Program-made: the position numbers and the translations under genes
Source of the DNA: Bacterioplanes sanyensis
GTDB lineage: Bacteria > Pseudomonadota > Gammaproteobacteria > Pseudomonadales > Oceanobacteraceae
Direction: 5' to 3'
Assembly (NCBI RefSeq): GCF_014652515.1
Contig: NZ_BMYY01000015.1
Span: 1 to 64,000 of the forward strand
DNA: 64,000 nt
Part shown: positions 27,080 through 34,821 of the stretch, piece after piece
Layout of the letters: every line of letters begins with the position of its first letter
Numbering within the stretch: the first letter of the stretch is position 1
Notes under the pieces: model-generated
Databases searched by the model: none
Told to the model about the DNA's origin: nothing
What the model saw: the letters and a program-made list of their open reading frames with translations, nothing else

Positions 27080-28708
27080 ATGAAAACCACCGAGCGCAAA
27101 CCCGATATTCCCGTCGTAGCCGGTATTCAAGACCCTATGGTTAACGGCATCGCCAACGGCTGGCAGGTGCAGGAAGCGACCGAACTGAACGACGGCAGCG
27201 TACTAGAAGCGGATGTCGTCATCATCGGCACCGGCGCGGGCGGCGGCACCAGTGCCGAGATTTTATCGGCGGCCGGTCTTAAAGTGCTGATGCTAGAAGA
27301 AGGGCCGCTAAAATCCAGCAACGACTTCAACATGGACGAACGCGAGGCCTATCGCGATTTATATCAAGAAAGCGCCGGCCGTATGAGCAAAGACGGCGCC
27401 ATGTCGATTTTGCAGGGCCGCTGCGTCGGTGGCACCACCGTGATTAATTGGACCTCCAGCTTTCGCACACCCAAGCAGACGTTGGATTTCTGGGCACGCG
27501 AGTTTAATGTTCAGGGCTTAAGCCAGGAGGAAATGGCGCCTTGGTTTGAACGCATGGAGCAGCGCTTAAACATTAGCGATTGGCAAGTGCCGGCCAATGA
27601 AAACAACGCCGTCTTAAGCCGTGGCTGTACAAAATTAGGTTATGACTGGAAGGTGATTCCGCGCAATGTCGCTGGCTGCTGGAACCTGGGCTATTGCGGT
27701 ACTGGCTGCCCCACCAATGCCAAGCAATCCATGCTGGTGACGACCATTCCGAGCGCGTTAGAGCAGCAATCACAACTGATTTACAGTGCTCGCGCAGAGC
27801 GCTTAATCATCGAAGGCAATAAGGTGCTGGGGGTGGATGTTACCGCGCTGGATGCCCGCTATCAGCCCTCTGGCAAGCGCTTAATCGTTAAGGCACCGCA
27901 TGTCATTATGGCCTGTGGCGGCATTAATGGCCCGGCATTGCTCAAGCGCTCCAATGCGCCAGACCCGAATAACCGCGTCGGCAAGCGCACCTTTTTGCAC
28001 CCCGTTGCCTTTAACTTTGCCCGCTTCGATCACACCGTGGATCCATACTATGGCGCACCGCAGTCGATTTATTCTGACCATTTTCAATGGCAGAGTGTTG
28101 CTGGCGCCGTGGGCTATAAATTAGAAGTGCCGCCACTGCAGCCAGGTCTGGCCTCCGTTTTATTGCTCGGCCACGGCAGCGATCATTTTAATGATATTGC
28201 CCAACTTCCCAATACTCACTCCATGATCGCTTTATTGCGTGATGGCTTTCATGCGCAAAGCCAGGGCGGCAATGTCGAATTAGCCAGCGACGGCTCGCCT
28301 ATTTTGGATTATCAAATTAACGACTATTTATGGGATGGTTTTAAACGCGCCTTTTTAACCATGGCAGAAATTGAGTTTGCCGCCGGCGCTAAGGCCGTGC
28401 GGGCCTCCCACCTCGACTCACGCTGGGCGAGCAGCTGGCAACAAGCCCAAAACGACATTCAACAGCTTGAGTTTCGCAGCAATGCCTTTACCGCTGGCAG
28501 CGCACACGTCATGGGGGGCTTGGCCATGGGAGAAGATTTATCCCAATGTGTCGTTGACAGCAATGGCAAATACCACTACTTAGATAACCTCTACGTCTTC
28601 GACGGCTCGGTCTTTCCCACCAGCATTGGCGCCAACCCACAACTCTCAATTTATGGCTTAGTGGCACGCCAGGCCACGTTACTGGCACAGAAGTTAAAGC
28701 CTGCGTAA
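27080..28708 (+). CDS. GMC-family oxidoreductase
   Basis: A 542-residue FAD-dependent enzyme of the glucose-methanol-choline family. The Rossmann motif VVIIGTGAGGGTSAEIL lies at 46-62, GRCVGGTTVINWT is the second FAD-contact motif, and the C-terminal part has GSAHVMGGLAMGE (active-site His region) and FPTSIGANPQLSIYGL. It oxidises an alcohol, possibly feeding the aldehyde to the dehydrogenase in the same operon. With no own signal peptide it could be co-exported with the Tat-tagged partner. Substrate unknown; long-chain alcohol or aryl alcohol are both plausible. Confidence 0.9.
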   Translation: MKTTERKPDIPVVAGIQDPMVNGIANGWQVQEATELNDGSVLEADVVIIGTGAGGGTSAEILSAAGLKVLMLEEGPLKSSNDFNMDEREAYRDLYQESAGRMSKDGAMSILQGRCVGGTTVINWTSSFRTPKQTLDFWAREFNVQGLSQEEMAPWFERMEQRLNISDWQVPANENNAVLSRGCTKLGYDWKVIPRNVAGCWNLGYCGTGCPTNAKQSMLVTTIPSALEQQSQLIYSARAERLIIEGNKVLGVDVTALDARYQPSGKRLIVKAPHVIMACGGINGPALLKRSNAPDPNNRVGKRTFLHPVAFNFARFDHTVDPYYGAPQSIYSDHFQWQSVAGAVGYKLEVPPLQPGLASVLLLGHGSDHFNDIAQLPNTHSMIALLRDGFHAQSQGGNVELASDGSPILDYQINDYLWDGFKRAFLTMAEIEFAAGAKAVRASHLDSRWASSWQQAQNDIQQLEFRSNAFTAGSAHVMGGLAMGEDLSQCVVDSNGKYHYLDNLYVFDGSVFPTSIGANPQLSIYGLVARQATLLAQKLKPA

Positions 28709-28714
28709 TAACAT

Positions 28715-28739
28715 TTCCCCGGCTCCGCCAGCCGGGGAA
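28715..28739. terminator. Terminator hairpin after GMC operon
   Basis: A perfect 10-bp GC-rich stem TTCCCCGGCT/AGCCGGGGAA with loop CCGCC lies six bases after the GMC stop codon and before the converging lipoprotein gene. Confidence 0.75.
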
Positions 28740-28764
28740 GTTGGATCGAGCAGCCGAAGTACTT

Positions 28765-29221
28765 TTATATCTCTTCTATACTAACGACAACCTTATCACC
28801 TTCTTCAACCTGATAGGAAACGGCATAGATTCTTCCGGCCTTAAGCTCCCACTTAAACGCACCCTCTGTTTCAGATGTTCTATCGACACCATACATATAG
28901 GTATGCATAGCAGCCTGCCCACCTGCTACGCCCATTACTGTTGACGCCAATATACCCGGCATTCCCTGAATTTCGAGATCAAAGCTATAAATGCCAGGCT
29001 CCAGTTCAATTTTTGATAACGAGTAAAGATCATAGCTAATATCTCCATTGATCTTGTTTACCAAAATGCTACTTTTTTCCAATATATGCATTACCCTTTG
29101 TCTGCAACAAAACCGTTGCTTTTTTGTCGAAAGGAGTATCAGGCTTCACATTGTAGTATACCGTCCGAGTACACCCACCAATAAAAGCCAGCATCAATAG
29201 TATTAGTATTCTAGCCTTCAT
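28765..29221 (-). pseudogene. Frameshifted small lipoprotein gene (DUF2846-like)
   Basis: Two overlapping frames read as one lipoprotein. The first (29221 to 29069, 50 codons) has a signal with lipobox IGGC and ends GNAYIGKK-stop. The second, ending at 28765, continues as SSILVNKINGDISYDLYSL. Removing one A from the run of six (T6 on the plus strand at 29073-29078) joins them cleanly as NAYIGKSSILVNK. The fused protein would have about 150 residues and the layout of DUF2846-type lipoproteins (lipidated, one beta-sandwich). The start overlaps the previous gene by 11 bp. It may be a real frameshift, a homopolymer error, or a slippage-switched gene. Confidence 0.75.
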
Positions 29222-29798
29222 TTCTCAAATACTCCTGAATAGAAGAAGACAAAGTCCCAGCCAAAGAGTCATCGATGGTATAGAACGGAGCAAAAGGAAT
29301 TAGCCAAACACTGAAGTACCGACGGGAACTTTGCGCATAGGTTTTATCAACTAGTTTCTCCTGTTCTTTTATTCGAGATATATTAACATAATGATCGATA
29401 TTGAAATCCATTCCTGGAATGATAGTAAAAGTAAGTGCACTAATTAAGATTAGAGGATTACGCAACTCCAGCAGATCCCCCTGACGACCATCGTGAGCAA
29501 AATCCTGTACTACATACACTTGAAGATAATCATCGGGAAGCTTATCTACCTCTTTTCGATCAATCACGGTTTGATTAGGGAAATGCTTTTTTACCGTGTC
29601 AAAAACTGTATCTCTTGATGCTTGGGTCTCGAAGTCATCCTCACTACCATAATTAGTATAAAATTCCACAATGACCGGTATATTCCGATCAATTTCGAAT
29701 AAGCCAGTACCATGATCGTATTGATGGAGATCACCAACATGGAAAGTACCACAGCCCTGTAAACAGGCAAGTAGCAAAATAATTAGCAGACGCCGCAT
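29211..29798 (-). CDS. Lipoprotein of unknown function
   Basis: A 195-residue lipoprotein from the ATG at 29798: MRRLLIILLLACLQGC is a compact lipoprotein signal (Cys16). A longer frame starts at 29843 with AAGG upstream and would add 15 hydrophobic residues, so the start is uncertain. The mature part is mixed alpha/beta with a hydrophobic stretch (LILISALTFTIIPGM), and ends YSIQEYLRNEG-like. No family is recognised. It overlaps the next lipoprotein gene by 11 bp, so the two are translationally coupled and probably work together in the envelope. Confidence 0.7.
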   Translation of the reverse strand: MRRLLIILLLACLQGCGTFHVGDLHQYDHGTGLFEIDRNIPVIVEFYTNYGSEDDFETQASRDTVFDTVKKHFPNQTVIDRKEVDKLPDDYLQVYVVQDFAHDGRQGDLLELRNPLILISALTFTIIPGMDFNIDHYVNISRIKEQEKLVDKTYAQSSRRYFSVWLIPFAPFYTIDDSLAGTLSSSIQEYLRNEG

Positions 29799-29927
29799 AA
29801 TAAGTATACCTACAAGCAATAAAAAGGGCAGGATCATACGCATATAGGCCTTGATCTAAAAGGCATCAATTTAAAAGTATTTCACCTACATTGGTATAAC
29901 ATGTCAATATTTGCCCACCAAATACAA

Positions 29928-29959
29928 AAGGGCGCTAATAGTCCGACATTAGCACCCTT
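29928..29959 (-). terminator. Intrinsic terminator of the tautomerase operon
   Basis: The stem AAGGG-GCTAAT/ATTAGC-CCCTT (one mismatch, 8-base loop) is followed on the minus strand by a T-rich run TTTTGTATTT. It lies just after the tautomerase stop codon. Confidence 0.8.
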
Positions 29960-29966
29960 CATATTG

Positions 29967-30176
29967 CTAACTGCTAGTAGCCTTTTGCCGCAAATCCGTT
30001 ACCTGATCATACCCAATGCCCCAGTTATCGGTATTGACCTCGTCGATAATCACGAAGGTAGTGGCAGGGTTTTTATCCAGAACATCGACCATAAGTTGGG
30101 TCGCTCCTTGAATCAGAGCTTGTTTTTGCTCTTTGGTAACACCTTCGTCGGTGATTTGAATGTTGATATATGGCAT
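29967..30176 (-). CDS. 4-oxalocrotonate tautomerase family protein
   Basis: A 69-residue protein of the small tautomerase superfamily. Pro2 follows the initiator Met (MPYINIQITDEG), giving the N-terminal catalytic proline; the helix KEQKQALIQGATQLMVDVL and the strand TTFVIIDEVNTDNWGIG are typical. Such enzymes move protons between keto and enol forms and act as hexamers in the cytosol. It is the last gene of a GST / NTF2-like / tautomerase operon, 15 bp after the NTF2-like gene, and is closed by a terminator. Confidence 0.9.
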   Translation of the reverse strand: MPYINIQITDEGVTKEQKQALIQGATQLMVDVLDKNPATTFVIIDEVNTDNWGIGYDQVTDLRQKATSS

Positions 30177-30191
30177 AAATTTATCCCCGTA

Positions 30192-30548
30192 CTAATTATC
30201 TGCATACATTTTATTAACGATTTTCCATTCGCCATTTTCTTTTAAACAGCCAAGAAAATCCGTGTAGTCTCGTCCTAGCAATGGGCAATAAACTTTGGCC
30301 AACGCTTGCTCATTGAGCACCTCAAGCCACTCCAGCCGGTAGTGGTAGTCATGCCCTAACTCACTGGGAACCGGGCGCTGTGCTACCAGCGCTAGCCAAT
30401 CATTTAAGTTTCGGCGCAGATTTGGGGCTTTTAATACCGCATCCGGATGAAAGATCCGCCGCAGCAACGCCACATTGCCGTGGTGCAAGCCATCACTGTA
30501 GTCACTCACTAACTGCCTGACTTGCTGCTGGTCTGTTAGTGCATTCAT
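30192..30548 (-). CDS. NTF2-like (SnoaL-type) protein
   Basis: A 118-residue single-domain protein with the NTF2-like fold pattern: an opening helix (QVRQLVSDYSDGLHHGN), LRRIFHPDAVLKAP, and the terminal strand GEWKIVNKMYADN. Families of this fold bind or isomerise small hydrophobic molecules; this one is unassigned. The start codon shares one base with the GST stop (TAATG), so translation is coupled to GST. Confidence 0.8.
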   Translation of the reverse strand: MNALTDQQQVRQLVSDYSDGLHHGNVALLRRIFHPDAVLKAPNLRRNLNDWLALVAQRPVPSELGHDYHYRLEWLEVLNEQALAKVYCPLLGRDYTDFLGCLKENGEWKIVNKMYADN

Positions 30549-31156
30549 TAGGCAGCCTGCTGCGCTTGCTCTGCCCGCAACGCTTGCTCAAAGGTCGGGC
30601 GCTCAATGACGTGCTGCAACATGGCTTGGGTGTTCGGCCCGATCACAATATCGACGGGAAACGCCGCACTCCAACGCGAGTACACCGCGAGCATAATATC
30701 TGTCGCAGATAACTGCTCACCGCCTAAAAAACGCTGCTGCTGCAAGCGTTGCTCGACCACGGCCCACAAACGCGACACCTCCTCTGCGGCTTTTTCCATT
30801 AGCCCCTGCCGTAAAGAGGCATCCACATCGGTACCAGCAAGAAAGAACAACCGACCATACGCCGGGTGCATGCTGGCATTGGCAAACATAATGTCTTGCA
30901 GCGCCTGCTGCTGCCCGTCAGCTGTGCTTGGCATCAACGCGTTAGGGTGCTTATTAAGAATATGCAGCATGACCGCTGCACCCTCCAGCAGGACTTGCTC
31001 ACCGTCTAACAACACAGGCACAACGCCCGCTGGATTAATCTCACTAAAATTATCGACCTGCTGTTTGTTAATCAGCGTGACGGGCTGTTGCAACTCTCGC
31101 AACACCACTTGAGTGGCCAAAGAGCATGCATCGGGGAGGTAATAAAGGGTGTACAT
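30548..31156 (-). CDS. Glutathione S-transferase family protein
   Basis: A 202-residue GST. The N-terminal thioredoxin-like domain opens with MYTLYYLPDACSLATQ and carries the cis-Pro turn (GVVPVLL) and the glutathione-contact region LLEGAAVMLHI. The C-terminal helical domain has the late SATDIMLAVYSRW N-capping box. The ATG at 31156 is preferred because AGGAGA lies just upstream and the fold begins there; a longer frame reaches 31201. It is the first gene of the operon facing the LysR gene at 31277, and probably conjugates or isomerises an electrophile. Confidence 0.88.
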   Translation of the reverse strand: MYTLYYLPDACSLATQVVLRELQQPVTLINKQQVDNFSEINPAGVVPVLLDGEQVLLEGAAVMLHILNKHPNALMPSTADGQQQALQDIMFANASMHPAYGRLFFLAGTDVDASLRQGLMEKAAEEVSRLWAVVEQRLQQQRFLGGEQLSATDIMLAVYSRWSAAFPVDIVIGPNTQAMLQHVIERPTFEQALRAEQAQQAA

Positions 31157-31226
31157 AGCGTTCTCCTGTTGAACTTGATTGGCCTTCATCGTCAGGCCCA
31201 AACACAGGTTAGGCTTCTCCTCTACT

Positions 31227-31268
31227 GCTATATATAGCTACAATGCGAACCTATTGTTCACAAATAGG
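31227..31268. promoter_or_regulatory. Candidate LysR binding region
   Basis: The 75-120 bp between the GST operon and the LysR gene contains the 12-bp palindrome GCTATATATAGC (31227-31238) and the inverted repeat CCTATT-N7-AATAGG (31250-31268). Either could be the LysR operator for the divergent promoter pair. Confidence 0.4.
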
Positions 31269-31276
31269 AAACAGAA

Positions 31277-32149
31277 ATGGATAAGTTGCGCGCCATCGAG
31301 TGGTTTGTACGGCTGGCGGATTTGGGCAGCTTTACCCTAGTGGCGGAGCATGCGCACACGTCTAAATCCATGATCAGTAAGGAAATTAGCCGCCTGGAGC
31401 AAACGCTTGGGGTGCGCTTGTTACATCGCACAACCCGCAACCTACGCCTGACCCAAGCCGGCGAAGGCTACTTGCCTAGAGCACGACAAATACTGAACCA
31501 ACTCAGCGAGGCGGATAACTTTGCTCAGCAGCTCCAGCAAACGCCCAAAGGGCGGCTAAAAGTTAACGTGCCCATGGCGCTCGGCATTACCGACCTAGGG
31601 CCCATGTTTGCTGAGTTTATGCAGCACTACCCAGAAATTGAGCTAGACGTTCACCTAAGCGATGGCGATATCGACCTGGTGGAACAAGGCTTTGACTTGG
31701 GCCTGCGCGCCAGCAGCCAAGCGCTCGATTCCAACTACGTTGGCCGGCCTTTAACCCACTTTAGCTACCATATTTGCGCCGCAGCCGATTATTTTGATCA
31801 TCATCCAGCCATTATAAAGCCCAGTGACTTGCGCCAGCATAATTGCTTTGAGTACAGCTATTTTCGCAGCAAAAACACCTGGCCCATTGATGATGGCGTC
31901 GTGATTAATGGCACGCTACGAGCCAATAGTGTGCTGTTTATGCTGGCCGCCATTCGCGCTGGCCATGGTCTGGGTATGGTGCCCGACTTCTTGTGTCGAG
32001 ATGAGTTGAAAACCGGCGAGTTGATACAGGTATTACCGCAAGCCAAGAAGCCACAACTAACCCTATACGCCATGTACCCGGCTCGCCACTTTGTGCCCGC
32101 ACGAGTACTGCAGTGCATTGAATTTTTACAGCAAAAATTTAATCATTAA
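31277..32149 (+). CDS. LysR-family transcriptional regulator
   Basis: A 290-residue LysR regulator of the group seen beside detoxification genes: the winged helix opens IEWFVRLADLGSFTLVAEH, followed by SKSMISKEISRLEQTLGVRL, then the hinge LLHRTTRNLRLTQAG and the effector-binding domain. It is divergent from the GST / NTF2-like / tautomerase operon, which it presumably controls. GGAAACAG upstream serves as the ribosome-binding site. Confidence 0.92.
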   Translation: MDKLRAIEWFVRLADLGSFTLVAEHAHTSKSMISKEISRLEQTLGVRLLHRTTRNLRLTQAGEGYLPRARQILNQLSEADNFAQQLQQTPKGRLKVNVPMALGITDLGPMFAEFMQHYPEIELDVHLSDGDIDLVEQGFDLGLRASSQALDSNYVGRPLTHFSYHICAAADYFDHHPAIIKPSDLRQHNCFEYSYFRSKNTWPIDDGVVINGTLRANSVLFMLAAIRAGHGLGMVPDFLCRDELKTGELIQVLPQAKKPQLTLYAMYPARHFVPARVLQCIEFLQQKFNH

Positions 32150-32306
32150 TCACCGTCAAATAGAGAGGATTTAGTCGATGACTGCTTCTATTCTGAGTGA
32201 AGGCTATATTGATAAAGCCTTACGCCCTGTTCGTCTATTTCTAGCAGCTTAAAGCCCAACTTCTCCAATAAAATCAAGAAAGAATAAAAGCAATAATTAA
32301 TAAAAT

Positions 32307-32546
32307 TCAGACAGTCATGCTAGAAGAAGTATGAAAGTGACTCGACATCACCGCATAGACTGCAATATTTCTGGCAAAGACTTGGGACTGCTCTAGCAGT
32401 AATGACTCAATCCAGCCTCGACGATGCTCAAAGCTACGCCCTTCCGGGTCAAAGCCACATAAAAAAGCACGCCGCACACAGCGTGAGACGCAGTGATAAT
32501 ACGGCGTGGCTTCCAGAGAAACGAGTTCTTTGCGCGGTTTAGGCAT
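32307..32546 (-). pseudogene. RAYT (REP-associated tyrosine transposase) fragment
   Basis: The 79 residues match the N-terminal third of REP-associated/IS200-like transposases: [40 protein letters not shown], and AVMSSHFH, the HxH metal site of the Y1 transposase domain. The frame then ends within seven residues, and the catalytic tyrosine part is gone. It is therefore a truncated gene. A REP-like hairpin and a 15-bp tandem repeat lie just upstream at 32584-32645, as expected for RAYT loci. Confidence 0.82.
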
Positions 32547-32583
32547 CGCTGACTCGCGGTGAATAGGATCTGTTCGTAGCCTA

Positions 32584-32645
32584 GCCAGCAGCTTTAGGCG
32601 CTGCCATCAGGCAGTTTTCTTATCGAGACTTTTCTTATCGAGACT
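32584..32645 (-). repeat. REP-like hairpin and 15-bp tandem repeat
   Basis: GCAGC-N7-GCTGC (32588-32604) forms a short hairpin beside AGGCGCTGCC, a string that also occurs at 36036-36045. Immediately next, TTTCTTATCGAGACT is repeated exactly twice (32616-32630 and 32631-32645). The position just upstream of the RAYT fragment fits a REP site; assignment to a REP family is inference. Confidence 0.5.
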
Positions 32646-32705
32646 GTCTTGATTATTTGGTCCGACTAGTCCTATCTAGTTCTCCGAGTAGTTCGGTTTC
32701 GAGTT

Positions 32706-33362
32706 TTATTTCACCGCCTTGCGCACACTGATCTCATAAATACACTTACCATACTCTGGACTTCTAGACTGACTGAGATTGTCAAATAAGTCATTCATCC
32801 AGCATATTTTCACTTCGGCATTATGTGTGGACCCCAGGTTCTCTCGCATGCCGTCACGTATCACCGAATCGGGATGGGTAGCCCTAAGGCACCAACCACG
32901 CTCAAAGCCGCCTAATAGATATTTTCTACCATCTTTGAAATGAAGATACGCAAAACTTCTTGGGGAGTCAGGTACTGTTACTTCCTCAAAATAGTGAAAT
33001 TCACCACTAATGCATTGCCCTTCTCCGCGGGCAATGGCCTCTTTTAATACAAGCAAGTTGTGTGGTTGATCAACTACTAAGTTGTATATCACGCTACGAA
33101 TCAATATGCATAGCAAGATAACGGAGGGTAGCAACCGAATTCCTAAGTATTTATGCCTCATCAATAGCAGAAAAAAATGAGTGATGCCTTTCGACTCACG
33201 GTACTTTTTCACGAACCATATAGGGGTTACACGCTTACCTGAAGCACTATACACAGCAACCAAGTTAACAGTCAGTATAAAGATAAACATATAAAGCGTG
33301 GGCAGTGAATTATGCAGCCCACTCTCATGTACTGTCTCATCAACAACGGCGATCCAATCCAT
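32706..33362 (-). CDS. Membrane protein of unknown function in accessory island
   Basis: A 218-residue protein with two hydrophobic segments, about 22-42 (LYMFIFILTVNLVAVYSA) and about 75-96 (LGIRLLPSVILLCILIRSVI), flanking a basic loop. The C-terminal 110 residues are soluble and contain four cysteines. No family is recognised. Its ATG shares a base with the stop of the preceding gene (TAATG), so the two are translated together. An immunity- or effector-type role is possible from the context but nothing in the sequence proves it. Confidence 0.65.
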   Translation of the reverse strand: MDWIAVVDETVHESGLHNSLPTLYMFIFILTVNLVAVYSASGKRVTPIWFVKKYRESKGITHFFLLLMRHKYLGIRLLPSVILLCILIRSVIYNLVVDQPHNLLVLKEAIARGEGQCISGEFHYFEEVTVPDSPRSFAYLHFKDGRKYLLGGFERGWCLRATHPDSVIRDGMRENLGSTHNAEVKICWMNDLFDNLSQSRSPEYGKCIYEISVRKAVK

Positions 33363-33859
33363 TATCTACGATCCTCGGGTTTATCAGAAGACCACTGTTG
33401 CAAGCCTTGATAACCGTCGTAAATCATTCGAACTGGCTCAGAAAATAAATACATAGACTTAAGGTAAGTCTCGAATTTAGAGGTTTCTTGCACATCGTAC
33501 TGAATAGTCATATTAAACGAGTTCTCGTAAGAGACAAAAGGGGAGTCCTCCGCGGATAGCATTAAAGATGCACCAAAGCCAGTGGCCCGGTGTTGATAAT
33601 GATAGTCATCTCCCGTGAGTAATTGCTGGCCAACATGACCCACATCTTTCAGGAACCAAGTGGATTCACCTTTATTTGGATTCACTTCAATGTCGGTTGT
33701 CCACGCCTCGGTGTAAGAGAGCCCTGCGCCCCGATGGCGATAAGAGGCCATCAGCGTTTGGTTGCGCTCGACGGACACTCCCCCCAACAGACCGGCAGGC
33801 TCTGCCGTGTCTGTTCTTATCCAGACTGTCCTGTTTACTGTGGTATCGGTTGCTAGCAT
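33362..33859 (-). CDS. Hypothetical protein coupled to a membrane protein
   Basis: A 165-residue soluble protein with no signal peptide and no recognised family. It is rich in aromatic and polar residues and reads as mostly beta (for example WTTDIEVNPNKGESTWFLKD). It starts six bases after the stop of the HEPN-motif gene, using ATG at 33859 with AAGAG upstream, and ends in a TAATG overlap with the membrane-protein gene. It could be the C-terminal part of a once longer protein, since it begins abruptly without an obvious N-terminal domain start. Confidence 0.6.
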   Translation of the reverse strand: MLATDTTVNRTVWIRTDTAEPAGLLGGVSVERNQTLMASYRHRGAGLSYTEAWTTDIEVNPNKGESTWFLKDVGHVGQQLLTGDDYHYQHRATGFGASLMLSAEDSPFVSYENSFNMTIQYDVQETSKFETYLKSMYLFSEPVRMIYDGYQGLQQWSSDKPEDRR

Positions 33860-33865
33860 TGGCTC

Positions 33866-34684
33866 TTAATTTAACCAAGCGCCCACGCTTGATCTAACCT
33901 CAAAGAACTTATCTATTCTTTGACGTTCATTTTCAGGGACATTATCTATTAGCTGGTCAATAAACGCAGTGCCTAAACCAACTGTAGAAGCCTGAACTAG
34001 CGGGTGCAGTTTTCGGGAAACCTCAAAAATGAAGTTCTTCTCGAACGATATATTTCGGCCCCCAGAGTCATTCAAAGAACCAACCTTTTGCGCATCTGCT
34101 AGGGTTAATGTTCCTCCAGTATGCACAATAGAATGACGAAGCTGCCATAAGGTTAATAGCCTCTCTTTGTCCTCATTTCTGAACAGTTGGTATGGTAGCC
34201 CAAAGCAACCAAAGTACTTATTGACTCGCTCAGGGTCATGCCAGCCAGACATAGAATCTGACAGCAGTGTTCCTACTGAGCTTGCACCAGTTGCTCTGTG
34301 AGCTGCCAAACGCGGCCAATCTATTTGAATATTGGTTTCTTTCGATAGCTTTTTAAAGAAGTCATCGACATCAAAGCTTGACAGATACACAGACAGGTCA
34401 AATGTACCCGCAAACAAATATCTTTGATATGTTTCAAAATGCCCCATGACAGTCGGCAGCACTGCAACAACTAGATGTTGTAGGCTATCTGTCGCATCCT
34501 TGTTGTAATTCCCATCCTGATTTTTAGGAAAGTATCGAATACATAGATCAATGGCACTTTTTGCTTCAACTGAATATTTCAGAAACGCGCTGGCCGGTGA
34601 CGCTAAGTAGTCAGCATGACTTACGTGAGAACTTGTGCTATCAGAAAGGTATTCCTGAAACTCTTTTCTAGGCCTTCCAGCCAT
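33866..34684 (-). CDS. HEPN-motif protein (cassette-type gene)
   Basis: A 272-residue mostly helical protein. Near its C-terminus it carries R183-HSIV-H188 followed by TGG, the R-x4-H motif of HEPN ribonucleases and of the related RiboL-PSP-HEPN/MAE-type families often found in defence and toxin systems. The ATG at 34684 is chosen because AAGGA lies six bases upstream. Thirty bases before it is the core of an attC site, the position expected for the first gene of an integron cassette. The base composition is visibly more AT-rich than the backbone. RNase activity is inferred from the motif only. Confidence 0.72.
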   Translation of the reverse strand: MAGRPRKEFQEYLSDSTSSHVSHADYLASPASAFLKYSVEAKSAIDLCIRYFPKNQDGNYNKDATDSLQHLVVAVLPTVMGHFETYQRYLFAGTFDLSVYLSSFDVDDFFKKLSKETNIQIDWPRLAAHRATGASSVGTLLSDSMSGWHDPERVNKYFGCFGLPYQLFRNEDKERLLTLWQLRHSIVHTGGTLTLADAQKVGSLNDSGGRNISFEKNFIFEVSRKLHPLVQASTVGLGTAFIDQLIDNVPENERQRIDKFFEVRSSVGAWLN

Positions 34685-34714
34685 ATTCAATCCTTTTTTT
34701 CGCTACTTACGAAG

Positions 34715-34818
34715 GCATAACGCCCGGCTCACCGAGCAAATTTTTGATGGCGGCTTTTGTGCATGTTTTTGCACAAAAGGTGACGCGGGAATTTGTCCGA
34801 TGCAGCCGCTTGTTAGCT
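34715..34818 (-). other. Integron attC recombination site
   Basis: On the minus strand the site runs from AGCTAAC (34818-34812) to GTTATGC (34721-34715), the latter in the familiar context GGGCGTTATGCC. The arms are imperfectly complementary: TAAC-AAGCGGCTGCATCGGACAAATT against its partner, with one extra unpaired base, as in attC sites. The centre holds a second perfect hairpin CTTTTGTGCA/TGCACAAAAG. It lies two bases from the stop of the gene at 34822 and just before the start of the HEPN-motif gene, exactly the layout of a cassette array read on the minus strand. Confidence 0.8.
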
Positions 34819-34821
34819 GTG

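Noticed and set aside
29060-29085. Programmed -1 frameshift at the A-AAA-AAG heptamer of the lipoprotein gene
   Set aside because: The heptamer is in phase, but a -1 shift leads quickly to a stop; joining the two parts needs +1 (or one A fewer), so mutation or sequencing error is more likely.
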